Shown here: piece after piece, positions 48,786 to 58,487 of the stretch
Numbering within the stretch: the stretch's first letter is position 1
Layout: each line of letters starts with the position of its first letter
Source: Limnothrix sp. FACHB-406
GTDB lineage: Bacteria > Cyanobacteriota > Cyanobacteriia > CACIAM-69d
Direction of reading: 5' to 3'
DNA: 64,000 nt
Assembly: GCF_014698235.1 (NCBI RefSeq)
Contig: NZ_JACJSP010000005.1
Span: 1 to 64,000 of the forward strand
Translations under genes and position numbers: made by a program
Notes under the pieces: generated by a model
The model's database searches: none
Told to the model about the DNA's origin: nothing
Seen by the model: the letters and a program-made list of their open reading frames with translations, nothing else

Positions 48786-50726
48786 ATGAGTCTGCTGTCT
48801 CTGAAGAATGCCCACAAGGATTTTGGAATCAAGGAAATTCTGCGGGATGGAACCTTTAGCATTGAGCCGACGGACAAAATTGGCTTGATTGGCACCAATG
48901 GTTCGGGCAAGTCCACGCTCCTGAAGATGCTGGCGGGGCTGGAGCCGATCGACCGGGGCGATCGGCTGGTGAACCCCAACTATCGGCTGGTCTATTTGCC
49001 CCAAGATCCGCCCCTCGATTCCGATCGCACGGTGCTGGAGCAGGTATTTGCCGATAGTGGCGAGCAAATGGCGCTGGTGCGGGAATACGAGGATTTGTCC
49101 CACCGGCTGGGCCACACTACGGGGCCGGAGTTGGATTTGGTGATGGCGCAGTTGGCCAGCCTGGGCGACAAGATGGCGGCGGCGGGTGCTTGGGAATTGG
49201 AAACCCAAGCAAAAATCGTGCTGTCTAAGTTAGGAATCGAGGATTTTGAAGCAAAGGTAGGGACACTTTCTGGGGGCTATCGTAAGCGAATTGCCCTCGC
49301 GGCGGCGCTGTTGGCCCAGCCAGATTTGTTGTTAATGGATGAGCCAACGAACCATCTGGATGCGGATTCGGTGAACTGGTTGCAAGATTATTTGCGCCAA
49401 CAGTTTCGCGGGGCGTTGTTGTTGGTAACGCACGATCGCTACTTTCTCGATCGGGTGACAAATCGGATTTTGGAACTCGATCGCGGCGATCTGTTCAGCT
49501 ATGCCGGGAATTATGGCTATTACCTGGAGAAAAAGGCAGAAGCGGAAACGGCAGAAAACAGCCGTCAGCGGAAATTTCAAGGGGTTTTGCGGCGGGAGCT
49601 AGAGTGGCTGAAGCGCGGCCCGAAAGCTCGCAGCACCAAGCAAAAGGCCCGGATCGATCGCATCCAAGACATGCGCGAAACGGAGTTCAAAGCCAACCAA
49701 GGCAAGGTGGAAATTGCCACGGCGGGTCGGCGGATCGGTAAGAAGGTGATCGAGCTGGAGAAGTTGACCTATGAAGTGGGCGATCGGGTCTTGATTCGCG
49801 ATTTCACCTATCAATTTTTGCCGGACGATCGCGTGGGGATCATCGGCGGTAATGGGGTGGGTAAATCAACGCTGATGAACCTGATCATGGGTAAGTTGGA
49901 ACCCACGGCGGGCCAGGTCGATCGTGGTAGCACGATCCAAATTGGCTATTTTGATCAGCACTCGGATGACTTGTCTGATAAGGGTGATATGCGAGTGCTG
50001 AATTACCTGAAGGAAACGGCGGAACTGGTGAAAACCGCCGACGGGCAAATCATCACCGCCTCGCAAATGTTGGAGCGGTTTCTGTTTCCGCCCGATCAAC
50101 AATATGCGCCGATCAGCAAACTTTCGGGGGGCGAACGGCGGCGTTTATTCCTGTTGAAGGTGTTGCTGGAAGCGCCAAATGTGCTGATTTTGGATGAACC
50201 AACCAACGATGTGGATGTGCAGACCTTGGCGGTGTTGGAAGAATATTTGGAGGAGTTTAATGGCTGCGTGATTGTGGTGTCGCACGATCGCTACTTTCTC
50301 GATCGCACCGTTGAAAAAATCTTCGCCTTTGAGCAAGCCGGTCAGATTCGCCAATATCCCGGCAACTATTCGGTGTATTTGGATTTGCGATCGCCTGATC
50401 TGCCCAGTGATACTGCCGAGAAAAACGGGCGATCGGCTGAGAAGAAGGCTAGTGCAACAACCACGACGGAGCCGGATCAAGGCAATTCATCCAAGGGGCG
50501 ATCGCGCAAATTGTCCTATAAAGAAAAGCGCGAACTGGAACATTTGGAAACCCATTTACCCCAGTGGGAAGAGGAAAAAGCGACCATTGAAAAACGCCTC
50601 TATGAAAATCCTCCCAGTGGCTATAGCGAGGTCGAAAAATTATCGCAAAAGCTGGCGGATCTCAGTCACCAAATTGATCAAGGAACCGAGCGCTGGCTGG
50701 AATTATCTGAGCTGGCTGAATCCTAG
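48786..50726 (+). CDS. ABC-F family ATPase (Uup-like)
   Basis: 646 aa with two ABC ATPase domains and no membrane segments. First: GTNGSGKSTLLKMLAG, LSGGYRKRIALAAALL, LLLMDEPTNHLD. Second: GGNGVGKSTLMNLIMG, LSGGERRRLFLLKVLL, VLILDEPTNDVD. The linker between them is charged (REFQGVLRRELEWLKRGPKARS-type), and the last 80 residues form a coiled coil (KEKRELEHLETHLPQWEEEKATIEKRL) as in Uup. ABC-F proteins act on the ribosome or, for Uup, in genome stability. Downstream hairpin AAGGGGCTTAAGCCCCTT at 50758. Confidence 0.92.
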   Translation: MSLLSLKNAHKDFGIKEILRDGTFSIEPTDKIGLIGTNGSGKSTLLKMLAGLEPIDRGDRLVNPNYRLVYLPQDPPLDSDRTVLEQVFADSGEQMALVREYEDLSHRLGHTTGPELDLVMAQLASLGDKMAAAGAWELETQAKIVLSKLGIEDFEAKVGTLSGGYRKRIALAAALLAQPDLLLMDEPTNHLDADSVNWLQDYLRQQFRGALLLVTHDRYFLDRVTNRILELDRGDLFSYAGNYGYYLEKKAEAETAENSRQRKFQGVLRRELEWLKRGPKARSTKQKARIDRIQDMRETEFKANQGKVEIATAGRRIGKKVIELEKLTYEVGDRVLIRDFTYQFLPDDRVGIIGGNGVGKSTLMNLIMGKLEPTAGQVDRGSTIQIGYFDQHSDDLSDKGDMRVLNYLKETAELVKTADGQIITASQMLERFLFPPDQQYAPISKLSGGERRRLFLLKVLLEAPNVLILDEPTNDVDVQTLAVLEEYLEEFNGCVIVVSHDRYFLDRTVEKIFAFEQAGQIRQYPGNYSVYLDLRSPDLPSDTAEKNGRSAEKKASATTTTEPDQGNSSKGRSRKLSYKEKRELEHLETHLPQWEEEKATIEKRLYENPPSGYSEVEKLSQKLADLSHQIDQGTERWLELSELAES

Positions 50727-50871
50727 GCTTCAGAATTTGATGCTGACCACCTGAGACAAGGGGCTTAAGCCCCTTGCCCCGACAATTTAGCTAATCGTTT
50801 GATTGAGATCTTCTATAGTAGTGATTGAAGGTTTCTCGCCGTTTTCCTCGCTGTTTTCTGTGTCACACACC

Positions 50872-52359
50872 ATGGTTTTTGCACCGTCGCTATCGGCTAC
50901 TCGCCCCGATTGGGAAGAGATCGCCCGGGAATTTGTGAACGCCTTGGGCGATCGGGCGGTGATTCGCCGCAAAGATGAACTGCTGACCTACGAATGCGAC
51001 GGGTTAACCAGCTATCGTCACCGGCCAGCGCTGGTGGTGTTGCCCCGCACCACGGAGCAGGTGGCAGCGGCGGTCAAGCTCTGCAATCGGTTTCGTGTGC
51101 CCTTTGTGGCGCGGGGGGCGGGCACGGGCCTCTCCGGTGGCGCACTCCCGATCGAGGACTCGGTGCTGATTGTCACGGCGCTGATGAAACAAATCCTGAA
51201 GGTGGATTTGGACAATCAACGGGTGGTGGTACAACCGGGGGTGATTAACAATTGGGTGACGCAGGCGGTGAGTGGTGCGGGATTTTATTATGCGCCCGAT
51301 CCATCGAGTCAAATTATTTGCTCGATCGGGGGAAATGTGGCGGAAAATTCCGGCGGGGTTCACTGCCTCAAATATGGCGTAACCACCAACCATGTTTTGG
51401 GTCTGAAATTGGTGTTACCCGATGGGGAAATCGTAGAAGTGGGCAGCGCCGTGCCGGAAATGCCCGGTTACGATTTAACAGGAATTTTTGTGGGTTCTGA
51501 AGGTACGTTGGGTATTGCCACGGAAGTTACCTTACGAATTCTGAAAACCGCCGATGAAATTGCTGTTTTGCTGGCCGATTTCACCAGCATGGATGCGGCG
51601 GCTAAAAGTGTGGCCGATATTATTGCCGCCAAGATTATTCCTGGTGGCATGGAAATCATGGATAACCTCAGTATCAATGCGGTGGAGGACGTGGCTAAAA
51701 CCAATTGCTATCCCCGCGATGCAGAGGCGATTCTATTGGTTGAATTGGATGGCTTGGCAGTCGAAGTGGAAGCCAATGCCGATCGCGTGGCCCAAATTTG
51801 TCGCGAAAATGGCGCGCGAAATATTGCGATCGCCACGGATCCCCAGGAACGCTTAAAACTCTGGAAAGGTCGCAAGTCCGCCTTTGCTGCCGCTGGCCAT
51901 GTCAGCCCCGATTACTATGTGCAGGATGGTGTTGTACCGCGCGGCAAATTGGTTTGGATTCTGCAAGAAATTGCCAAACTGAGTGAGGAATACGGCTATA
52001 AAGTCGCCAACGTGTTCCATGCAGGCGATGGCAATTTGCACCCGTTGGTTTTGTACGATAAGTCCGTGCCGGGACAACTGGAAGCCGTGGAGGAAATGGG
52101 CGGCGAAATCCTCAAGCGCTGTGTGCAAGCGGGCGGCACAATCTCCGGTGAGCATGGCATTGGGGCTGAGAAGCGCTGTTATATGCCCGATATGTTTTCG
52201 GCGGCGGATCTGGAGACCATGCAATGGCTACGATCGGCCTTTGATCCCTTGCGTTTAGCCAATCCCGACAAGGTATTTCCCACGCCCAAAACCTGCGGTG
52301 AAGCGGCGAATGCTCAGGCTCCAGCGCAGCGATTGGTTGAGGGAGTCGATCGCTTCTAA
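50872..52359 (+). CDS. glcD: Glycolate oxidase subunit GlcD (FAD-linked)
   Basis: 495 aa from the ATG at 50872. FAD-binding type 4 domain: TTEQVAAAVKLCNRFRVPFVARGAGTGLSGG, PDPSSQIICSIGGNVAENSGG, CLKYGVTTNHVLGLKLVL, GSEGTLGIATEVTL. C-terminal FAD-linked oxidase domain: VFHAGDGNLHP and GGTISGEHGIGAEKR. In cyanobacteria it oxidises glycolate in photorespiration or acts as a D-lactate dehydrogenase; sequence alone cannot separate them. glcE/glcF are not adjacent. The longer upstream frame (from 50803) was rejected. Confidence 0.93.
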   Translation: MVFAPSLSATRPDWEEIAREFVNALGDRAVIRRKDELLTYECDGLTSYRHRPALVVLPRTTEQVAAAVKLCNRFRVPFVARGAGTGLSGGALPIEDSVLIVTALMKQILKVDLDNQRVVVQPGVINNWVTQAVSGAGFYYAPDPSSQIICSIGGNVAENSGGVHCLKYGVTTNHVLGLKLVLPDGEIVEVGSAVPEMPGYDLTGIFVGSEGTLGIATEVTLRILKTADEIAVLLADFTSMDAAAKSVADIIAAKIIPGGMEIMDNLSINAVEDVAKTNCYPRDAEAILLVELDGLAVEVEANADRVAQICRENGARNIAIATDPQERLKLWKGRKSAFAAAGHVSPDYYVQDGVVPRGKLVWILQEIAKLSEEYGYKVANVFHAGDGNLHPLVLYDKSVPGQLEAVEEMGGEILKRCVQAGGTISGEHGIGAEKRCYMPDMFSAADLETMQWLRSAFDPLRLANPDKVFPTPKTCGEAANAQAPAQRLVEGVDRF

Positions 52360-52472
52360 ATACCCATCGCTAAAGAGCCATCCGGCCGGGAATCAATGAG
52401 TAGGGCAGAGATGGGGCGATCGAGCAATCTTGAATCAAGAACTCGATCGCCCGTTATCCCACCGCTTGCTCA

Positions 52473-53774
52473 TCACTCATTGGCGCGATCGGGACTCATG
52501 ACCTGGGGTTTCACCTGTAATGACAGGTTTTGTCCGTTGCGATTGATGGCAAAGGTGAGAGGACGGGTTATGCCCGTGGCTTCCACCATTTGCTGCACTT
52601 CGCTGGGATCTTCCACCACCTTGCCATCAATCTGAAACACCGTGTCTCCGGGGCGCAAACCCGCTTCCGCAGCGGGCGATCGGGGCATCACTTGCACAAT
52701 CAGCACCCCCGCATCCAGTTCGATTTTGGCGTTGCTGTTCGGGTCTTCGTTGATCTGCTGCTTCAGTTCGGGCGTGAGCTTCACCATCCGCACCCCCACG
52801 AAGGCGTGATCTGCCCGGCCCTTGGCCACCAGTTGCTCGGCAATTTGGCGGGCCCGATTGATCGGAATCGCAAAGCCAATCCCCTGGGCCCCTCGGATGA
52901 TGGCCGTGTTCATGCCAATCACGGCTCCCCGCTCATCGATCAGCGGGCCGCCGGAGTTACCGGGGTTAATGGCTGCGTCGGTTTGGATGAAGTTCACCCG
53001 CTTGTCCGGTACGCCGACCTGATTGCTCGATCGCCCGGTGGCACTAATAATTCCGGTGGTGACTGTGTTGTCCAGCCCCAGGGGGTTCCCGATCGCGATC
53101 GCCCATTGTCCCGGTTGCAACTGGTCAGAGTTGCCCAAGTTAACCGTCGGTAAATCCTTCGCGTTGATTTGCACCACCGCCACATCCGTCAGGGAATCCG
53201 CCCCAACCACCTTGCCGTCAAACTTGCGCCCATCCTTCAGGGTCACGGTCACCGAAGTGGCTCCCTCCACCACGTGGGCATTGGTGAAAATTTTGCCGTC
53301 ATTGGTCACCAGAAAGCCCGAACCGGAGCCACGGGTTTCTCGCTCCTGGGGGGCGGGCCCTTCTTCTCCAAAGAAGCGACGGAAAAAGGGATTGCTAAAT
53401 TCACCGGGAATTTCGTTCCGAACGGTGCGGGCGGAGTCAATGCGCACCACGGCTGGCCCCACGCGATTGACCACGGTGGTGACGAAGTTGCCAGGGTTGT
53501 TGGCATTGGCGGCAGATCCCAACGGCAGCGACACCGGCACGGAACTGGTGTTGGGCAGGGAGGCCGGCTCGCCCCCATTGGCTAAAATTCCCCAAGCATT
53601 AGGCGACACCATCCGCACCCCTGCCAAAGCCGCCCCCGCCCCAAACAGGATTAGGGAAACGTAGAGCAGGGCCTTCGATCCGCCGCCGGAACGATTGGGG
53701 GGATTTTGAAATTGCACCCGATCGGGGCGATCGTTGGGAGATGTCATGGCAGCTTTCGGCAGTCGAAACGTCAT
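52473..53774 (-). CDS. HtrA/Deg-family serine protease with PDZ domain
   Basis: 433 aa. An N-terminal membrane anchor or signal (about 36-55, ALLYVSLILFGAGAALAGV) precedes the trypsin-like domain: catalytic His in FTNAHVVEGA, Asp in DSLTDVAVVQI, Ser in GNSGGPLIDE. One PDZ domain follows (LIVQVMPRSPAAEAGLRPGDTVFQIDGKVV). Envelope or thylakoid-lumen quality-control protease; cyanobacteria have three (HtrA, HhoA, HhoB) and I cannot say which this is. ATG at 53774; an ATG at 53747 is in frame. Convergent with glcD. Confidence 0.94.
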   Translation of the reverse strand: MTFRLPKAAMTSPNDRPDRVQFQNPPNRSGGGSKALLYVSLILFGAGAALAGVRMVSPNAWGILANGGEPASLPNTSSVPVSLPLGSAANANNPGNFVTTVVNRVGPAVVRIDSARTVRNEIPGEFSNPFFRRFFGEEGPAPQERETRGSGSGFLVTNDGKIFTNAHVVEGATSVTVTLKDGRKFDGKVVGADSLTDVAVVQINAKDLPTVNLGNSDQLQPGQWAIAIGNPLGLDNTVTTGIISATGRSSNQVGVPDKRVNFIQTDAAINPGNSGGPLIDERGAVIGMNTAIIRGAQGIGFAIPINRARQIAEQLVAKGRADHAFVGVRMVKLTPELKQQINEDPNSNAKIELDAGVLIVQVMPRSPAAEAGLRPGDTVFQIDGKVVEDPSEVQQMVEATGITRPLTFAINRNGQNLSLQVKPQVMSPDRANE

Positions 53775-54001
53775 CGGGCTGTGTCCTTATCCATTCTGGC
53801 CTGTTTGACCCCAATCTAGTCAGCTTGTTTGACGGGGTTATGGTACAGACATGACGCGGTGATGACGCTTGCGCGGCAAACAGTTCATGCTAAGCCAGCG
53901 GAGAGCCACGTTTAGGCCATGATAACGAGGGGATTGCTGGATCTTGATTGCTGGATCTTGCTGTCCAGATCTCCTACTTTGGGTTCTTATCCGCTGACGC
54001 T

Positions 54002-54364
54002 ATGGCTCCTTTGGTATCTCCCCCGCAACCTGAACCATCCGCCCATTCCCGATCGCCCCGCTTGAGTCCACCCAAGACCCCCACTTCCCCCAAGCTGCCC
54101 GCTAGTGGGCCCGATTGGTGGCTGTTGGCCCGCCAGCGCTCCGTGGTGCAGCGGGCCCTGCGTACCTCGCTGTTGGTGGGCACGATCTTGGTGGGCATTA
54201 ATCACGGTGATGCTCTGCTGCGGCGCGACTGTCCGCCCGATCGCCTCGCCAAAATTGGGCTAACTTACATGGTTCCCTATTTGGTGGCCACCTTTGCTTC
54301 CGTTTCCACCCTGCGGGAATTGGGGCGATCGCCCATGGCCGATCGCGAGGAAAACGGTAACTAG
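54002..54364 (+). CDS. nrtS: NrtS-like nitrate/nitrite transporter small protein
   Basis: 120 aa from the ATG at 54002. A disordered Pro/Ser-rich N-terminus (about 1-40) is followed by VVQRALRTSLLVGTILVGINHGDALL and LTYMVPYLVATFASVSTLREL, two transmembrane helices with the INHGD loop. This resembles NrtS, a small cyanobacterial nitrate/nitrite transporter. Its stop overlaps that of the convergent phasin-like gene in CTAG. The function rests on the family resemblance. Confidence 0.7.
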   Translation: MAPLVSPPQPEPSAHSRSPRLSPPKTPTSPKLPASGPDWWLLARQRSVVQRALRTSLLVGTILVGINHGDALLRRDCPPDRLAKIGLTYMVPYLVATFASVSTLRELGRSPMADREENGN

Positions 54365-54738
54365 GATCCCGCCTGATCCCGCAGCCGTCGCAATTCCGCC
54401 TGGAGCCGTTCCACTTCTTGGCGCATGGCATCCAGATTGGCCCCACCATTGGCCGGATCTGCGCTCACTTCCGCGTCCAAAATTTCAATGCGGCGCGGCT
54501 CTTGGCCGGCGGATGGCTCGCGGCTGGGGGCGCTGTCTTGGGATTGTTGAATCAGGGCTTCCACGGCGCGGCGAGCTTCTTCGGTGGACATCTCGCCTCT
54601 TGCCACCATCTCATCGGCCAGTTGTTGCAGTTTGCTGGGCAAGTCGGTGAAGGTTTCACTGGCCTTTTCACCGGCATAGCTGGCAAGGCCAACACCCAAA
54701 TACAGGGCTTTTTGCACCAAGTTACCGAAGTCAGGCAT
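54361..54738 (-). CDS. Phasin-like / granule-associated-type protein
   Basis: 125 aa from the ATG at 54738 (MPDFGNLVQKALYLGVGLASYAGEK). Amphipathic helices (TDLPSKLQQLADEMVARGEMSTEEARRAVEALI) and a C-terminal coiled coil (LDAMRQEVERLQAELRRLRDQ) fit the phasin / PhaF-like family found in cyanobacteria, where some members coat polyhydroxybutyrate granules. Whether this organism makes such granules is not shown here: no phaC/phaE is in the window. Could instead be a general membrane-stress protein. Confidence 0.72.
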   Translation of the reverse strand: MPDFGNLVQKALYLGVGLASYAGEKASETFTDLPSKLQQLADEMVARGEMSTEEARRAVEALIQQSQDSAPSREPSAGQEPRRIEILDAEVSADPANGGANLDAMRQEVERLQAELRRLRDQAGS

Positions 54739-55357
54739 GTTGCTTGCTCCTGAGAAAACGGGTCGATCGAACGGATGGGCAAAATCGAGCGGCGGCCGGA
54801 GCCAAACCAAGGGCCCAGCACCGGGGCAAACCCGCCAAGGATTCGCATCCAGCCTAGCGCGGGAGTTCCCCGATCGCGCCGTTCTTTCCAGCGAATTTCG
54901 GGTAAATTCAGGGCCAATCAACGGCTATGGTGTTGTCGAGATTGGGCAAGCGGCAACGGTTGTCTGGCTTGTTGTCTGGCTTGTTGTCTGGATCATTACT
55001 GGATCATTATCTGGCTCATCGATAGATCACGATCAATCACCTATAGGATCATCAGGATCATCTTCATCCATAAATCATCCATCGATACTGGTATCGATAC
55101 GGGTAGAGAGATACTTGTAGAGCGTTGTTGAACACGATCGATTCCTGGTCAAAATTGCCAGGGATGGCCAAAACGCTTGTTCGCCCGGCGGTTTTGCGGC
55201 TGAATGGGCGATCGTCTGCCCTGTTTGCTCTGGTCACTGGCTCCGCTTGCTGGCCCAGTTTGCTTGAGCAATTTGCTGGCGAAATGGCTTGTTTTTGCTG
55301 CTTGTTTCCGCTGTTTTCTTCTGTTGCTCTTTCTTGTTGTTTTTTGAGGAAATTCCT
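54739..55357. other. Intergenic region with short tandem repeats upstream of glmU
   Basis: No supported gene. At 54958-55020 gttgtctggctt is repeated, then ggatcattactggatcattatctgg. At 55275-55345 the DNA is rich in tgctgttt-like units just before glmU. Frames open here look compositionally non-coding. Confidence 0.5.
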
Positions 55358-56713
55358 GTGGTTGCCGTTGCGATTCTTGCGGCCGGTAAAGGCACGCGCA
55401 TGAAATCTGATTTACCCAAGGTGTTACATGAATTGGGGAGCAAAAGCGCGATCGCCCGAGTCTTGGATAGCCTGTCTCAATTATCGGTCGATCGATGCCT
55501 GACCATTGTTGGCCATCGAGCAGACTTAGTGCGATCGCACCTGGCCGCCTGGCCGCAAATGGAATTTGTGGAACAACGGGAACAACAAGGAACCGGCCAC
55601 GCCGTTCAACAATTACTCGCTCCTTTAGCGGACTATGAAGGCGATTTGCTGGTGCTGAATGGGGATGTGCCGCTCTTGCGCCCAGAAACCCTAGCCAACC
55701 TTCTGAAAGTTCATCAAACTCACCAAAATTCTGCCACCATTCTGACAGCACAACTGGCGAATCCCCAGGGCTACGGTCGCGTTTTTTGTGATCAAAATCT
55801 GATTGTCCAAGAAATTATTGAAGACCGAGATTGCAGCCCTGAGCAACGCCAAAATTGCCGAATTAATGCCGGAATTTATTGTTTTCGCTGGTCGGCATTG
55901 GCGGCTTTTTTACCCCAGCTCAAAAATGACAATAGCCAAGGGGAATATTATTTAACCGACGCGATCGGGGCCTTGGATCCGGTCATGGCTTTGGATGTGG
56001 CCGATCCGGAGGAAATTTGGGGATTTAACGATCGGGTGCAATTGGCGGCGGCGGCCCAGGTGTTGCAACGACGCACCAAGGAGCAATGGATGCGATCGGG
56101 CGTGACCCTGATTGATCCCAGCAGCATCACGATCGACGATACGGTCACCATCGGCCCCGACGCGATCATTGAACCCCAAACCCATCTGCGCGGCCACAGC
56201 TCGATCGGAGCCGGAGCCAGAATCGGCCCCGGCTCACTGATTGAAAACGCCACGATCGGGGACGGCTGCCAAGTGCTCTATTCCGTGGTCACCGACAGCG
56301 AAATTGGCCCTAACAACCAAGTGGGGCCCTTTGCCCATGTGCGCGGCCATGCCAGCACGGGCCCCGATTGTCGCCTGGGGAACTTTGTGGAACTGAAAAA
56401 TGCGCAATTGGGCAGCAACACCAAAGCCTCCCATCTGTCCTATTTGGGTGATGCCACCTTGGGCGATCGGGTCAACATCGGCGCAGGAACGATCACGGCG
56501 AACTACGACGGCGTGAACAAACACCGCACCGCGATCGGCGATCGCAGCAAAACCGGTGCCAACACAGTGCTGGTGGCTCCCGTCACCATTGGCCAAGACG
56601 TGACGATCGCCGCCGGTTCCACGGTCACCGAAGACGTGAGCGACGATGCCTTGGTGATTGCCCGATCGCGCCAAGTTGTCAAACCCGGTTGGCGCTTGCC
56701 CAGTGCCGACTAG
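55358..56713 (+). CDS. glmU: Bifunctional GlcNAc-1-P uridyltransferase / GlcN-1-P acetyltransferase
   Basis: 451 aa from a GTG at 55358, with GAGGA about 8 nt upstream; this puts [20 protein letters not shown], the uridyltransferase signature, at the N-terminus. Makes UDP-GlcNAc for peptidoglycan and LPS. The C-terminal half is a left-handed beta-helix acetyltransferase (hexapeptide repeats such as [58 protein letters not shown]). Length is normal. A very strong terminator follows. Confidence 0.95.
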   Translation: MVAVAILAAGKGTRMKSDLPKVLHELGSKSAIARVLDSLSQLSVDRCLTIVGHRADLVRSHLAAWPQMEFVEQREQQGTGHAVQQLLAPLADYEGDLLVLNGDVPLLRPETLANLLKVHQTHQNSATILTAQLANPQGYGRVFCDQNLIVQEIIEDRDCSPEQRQNCRINAGIYCFRWSALAAFLPQLKNDNSQGEYYLTDAIGALDPVMALDVADPEEIWGFNDRVQLAAAAQVLQRRTKEQWMRSGVTLIDPSSITIDDTVTIGPDAIIEPQTHLRGHSSIGAGARIGPGSLIENATIGDGCQVLYSVVTDSEIGPNNQVGPFAHVRGHASTGPDCRLGNFVELKNAQLGSNTKASHLSYLGDATLGDRVNIGAGTITANYDGVNKHRTAIGDRSKTGANTVLVAPVTIGQDVTIAAGSTVTEDVSDDALVIARSRQVVKPGWRLPSAD

Positions 56714-56750
56714 GCTCGTATTCCAAATAGCTGTTGATGAACCTCTTCCC

Positions 56751-56797
56751 ATCGGGCGCTATTGAACTGCTGCAGTTCCTAGCGCCCGATGTTTTTT
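56751..56797 (+). terminator. Terminator of glmU
   Basis: ATCGGGCGCTA (56751-56761), inner GAACTGC/GCAGTTC, and TAGCGCCCGAT (56780-56790), followed by gtttttt. An almost continuous stem of about 19 bp with a T-run. Confidence 0.95.
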
Positions 56798-57148
56798 CAG
56801 AATGATTTTCAGAGTGATTTAAGGAAAATTTTAGAAAAATCTGCCAAATTACCGACTCAGAATGGCTTTTTCTCTAAAAAATACCTGGAGCATCGCCATT
56901 TCGAGAGCAGCTTGGCGCAAGCCCCGTCGCTGACGGGCTTGAAGAAGCTCAGTGACACAATGCACGCCTGATGACGATCTCGATCGCAGCGAGTAAAGAT
57001 TTGTATCACAGAATACGGTCTATTGCGATCGCCTTGATCTTCCGCAATGATCACGCTTTCTTACTGGGGTGAATCACCTGGCCAGCGCACCCAAAGCGTC
57101 ATATTAGAAACGTAGATTCGACTGCGAATGTCGATGCAGGGGTGAATT
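56798..57148. other. Intergenic region
   Basis: About 350 bases without a supported gene. A 60-codon frame at 56789-56971 has no recognisable protein character. Upstream of 57149 a TATTAGAAA-like stretch (57101) could be a promoter. Confidence 0.45.
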
Positions 57149-57367
57149 ATGCAACCGCCCGTTCGACTATTGCCCTTTGCATTGTCCGAGTTATTTGCCC
57201 AAGTGACGGCGACCGGTCGCCTCACCCTCGCCGATCGCTACGGCTTGCTCGCAGCGCTCCTGGACGACTCGATCACGGAAGAGGAACGAGCCTCTATTGA
57301 TCGTCTTTTGCGATCGATTCGTCGTGGGCGGGTGGAGATAGTGAACGATTTGTCCACACTGGTGTAG
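57149..57367 (+). CDS. Conserved small cyanobacterial protein
   Basis: 72 aa: MQPPVRLLPFALSELFAQV, GRLTLADRYGLLAALLDDS, ITEEERASIDRLLRSIRRG. A soluble helical protein that I recognise as a conserved cyanobacterial hypothetical family; function unknown. It ends 257 bp before a clear terminator at 57625, with no other gene between. Confidence 0.72.
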   Translation: MQPPVRLLPFALSELFAQVTATGRLTLADRYGLLAALLDDSITEEERASIDRLLRSIRRGRVEIVNDLSTLV

Positions 57368-57624
57368 TGGGGTCAGTGGATCCCAGGATTTAATCCTGAA
57401 GGCTGCCTTGATCTCCTCAAACTCAGTCACAGCAATCGTTTCGGGTCGGCGGTCAACCCCTTTGGCCGCCATCCACCCAAGGGCAACAACTCCAACGACC
57501 GGGCTGAAGCATCACAATTCCCTCGCGATCGCGCCAGTCAAATCCACACCGCTTTTGCATCTCAGTGCGGTTTCTAGGCAACCCCTGAGATGCCTAAAGC
57601 CCTTAAAGCACACTCAGCACAGCT

Positions 57625-57656
57625 AAAGCGCCGTCCGACAGAGCCGGCGCTTTTTT
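57625..57656 (+). terminator. Rho-independent terminator
   Basis: AAAGCGCC (57625-57632), loop gtccgacagagcc, GGCGC (57646-57650) then tttttt. Pairing of AAA with the first T adds to the stem. May end the transcript of the small gene at 57149. Confidence 0.85.
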
Positions 57657-57829
57657 CGTGTTTTTTCCGGTTTTTCCTGGCTCAGAATCGGATCCCGATC
57701 GGCCAGCGGTGAATTGTGGTGGACAGGCGGCGATCGTTGCAGCCCCAAAAGGGCGGGGCTGGAACCCCTGTTTTCTGATAAAATTTTCGGCAGCTTTTAA
57801 TAAAATTCGTGTTGGAGAGGATACCCACA

Positions 57830-57967
57830 ATGGAAGCCGCCTTGCTGTTGGCCAAGTTGCCCGAAGCTTACTCCGCCTTCTCGCCGTTGGTTGACGTTCT
57901 GCCGATTATCCCTTTGCTGTTCCTGGCGCTGGCCTTTGTGTGGCAAGCTGCTGTTGGTTTCCGCTAA
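57830..57967 (+). CDS. psbK: Photosystem II reaction-centre protein K
   Basis: 45 aa: a short cleaved leader MEAALLLA and then [37 protein letters not shown], split here for length; the mature N-terminus KLPEAYS and the single transmembrane helix (about 22-42) are diagnostic. Small PSII subunit needed for stable binding of PsbZ and plastoquinone assembly near CP43. RBS GGAGAGG is well placed at 57814-57820. Usually a monocistronic gene in cyanobacteria, as here. Confidence 0.96.
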   Translation: MEAALLLAKLPEAYSAFSPLVDVLPIIPLLFLALAFVWQAAVGFR

Positions 57968-58487
57968 AGCACGACACCTTTCGGCTAGGCCTAGGCTGAA
58001 AACCAGCCTGTTGAACCCCGTCCTCATCCAAAATTGTCCAAAAGCGTCCAATTTTGTCCCAGCCTCGCTGAGTTTCTCTAAGTTGCTCTGAGCTTAATGA
58101 CCTGAGATTTCCTGTCTAGGTTTTGGCTCAACGACTGGACATTTGAGCGCGCGATCGGGAGCGATCGCCCACTGATTCAGCTCAGTTCAACGCAGCTTTC
58201 CTGAATTAGATCAACTCAGATTTTCATTATCTTCTGACCAAAAAGGCGTACGATCGTGCGCTTTTTTTGTGTCTGTCAAGATCCAAGTTAATTGCTCTGG
58301 AATTGCTCTGGAATCACTTTGGAATCGCGCTGGCAGGCTGAAGCTCTCACCACGAAAGTATCAAGCGGTGGTTTCTGATCCCTAGAGTCCGGCAGCCACA
58401 GGATTAAGCTAGGGCAAATTTCCAGGAAATCTTGCTAGGGAAAATAACTAGGAGAAACTTGCCCCCAAATCTTATCCTTCTCGGCTC
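57968..58487. other. Intergenic region with a palindromic terminator
   Basis: 520 bases without a gene. A palindrome ctaggcctag lies just after psbK (57986-57995). The bidirectional terminator is listed separately at 58241-58268. Repeats of ttgctctggaatt follow at 58292-58325. Confidence 0.5.
58241..58268. terminator. Bidirectional terminator downstream of psbK
   Basis: AAAAGGCGtACGATCGTgCGCTTTTTTT: a palindromic stem (GCG, ACGATCGT, CGC) flanked by A-run and T-run, so it can end transcripts from either side. Confidence 0.8.

Noticed and set aside
50758-50775. Perfect hairpin AAGGGGCTTAAGCCCCTT after the ABC-F gene as a terminator
   Set aside because: No T-run follows, so I did not list it as a terminator; it is noted as a copy of the motif at 23647.
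54775-55131. Plus-strand frame rich in LACCLACCL and Ile/Ser repeats
   Set aside because: Created by short tandem DNA repeats in an intergenic region; not credible coding sequence.
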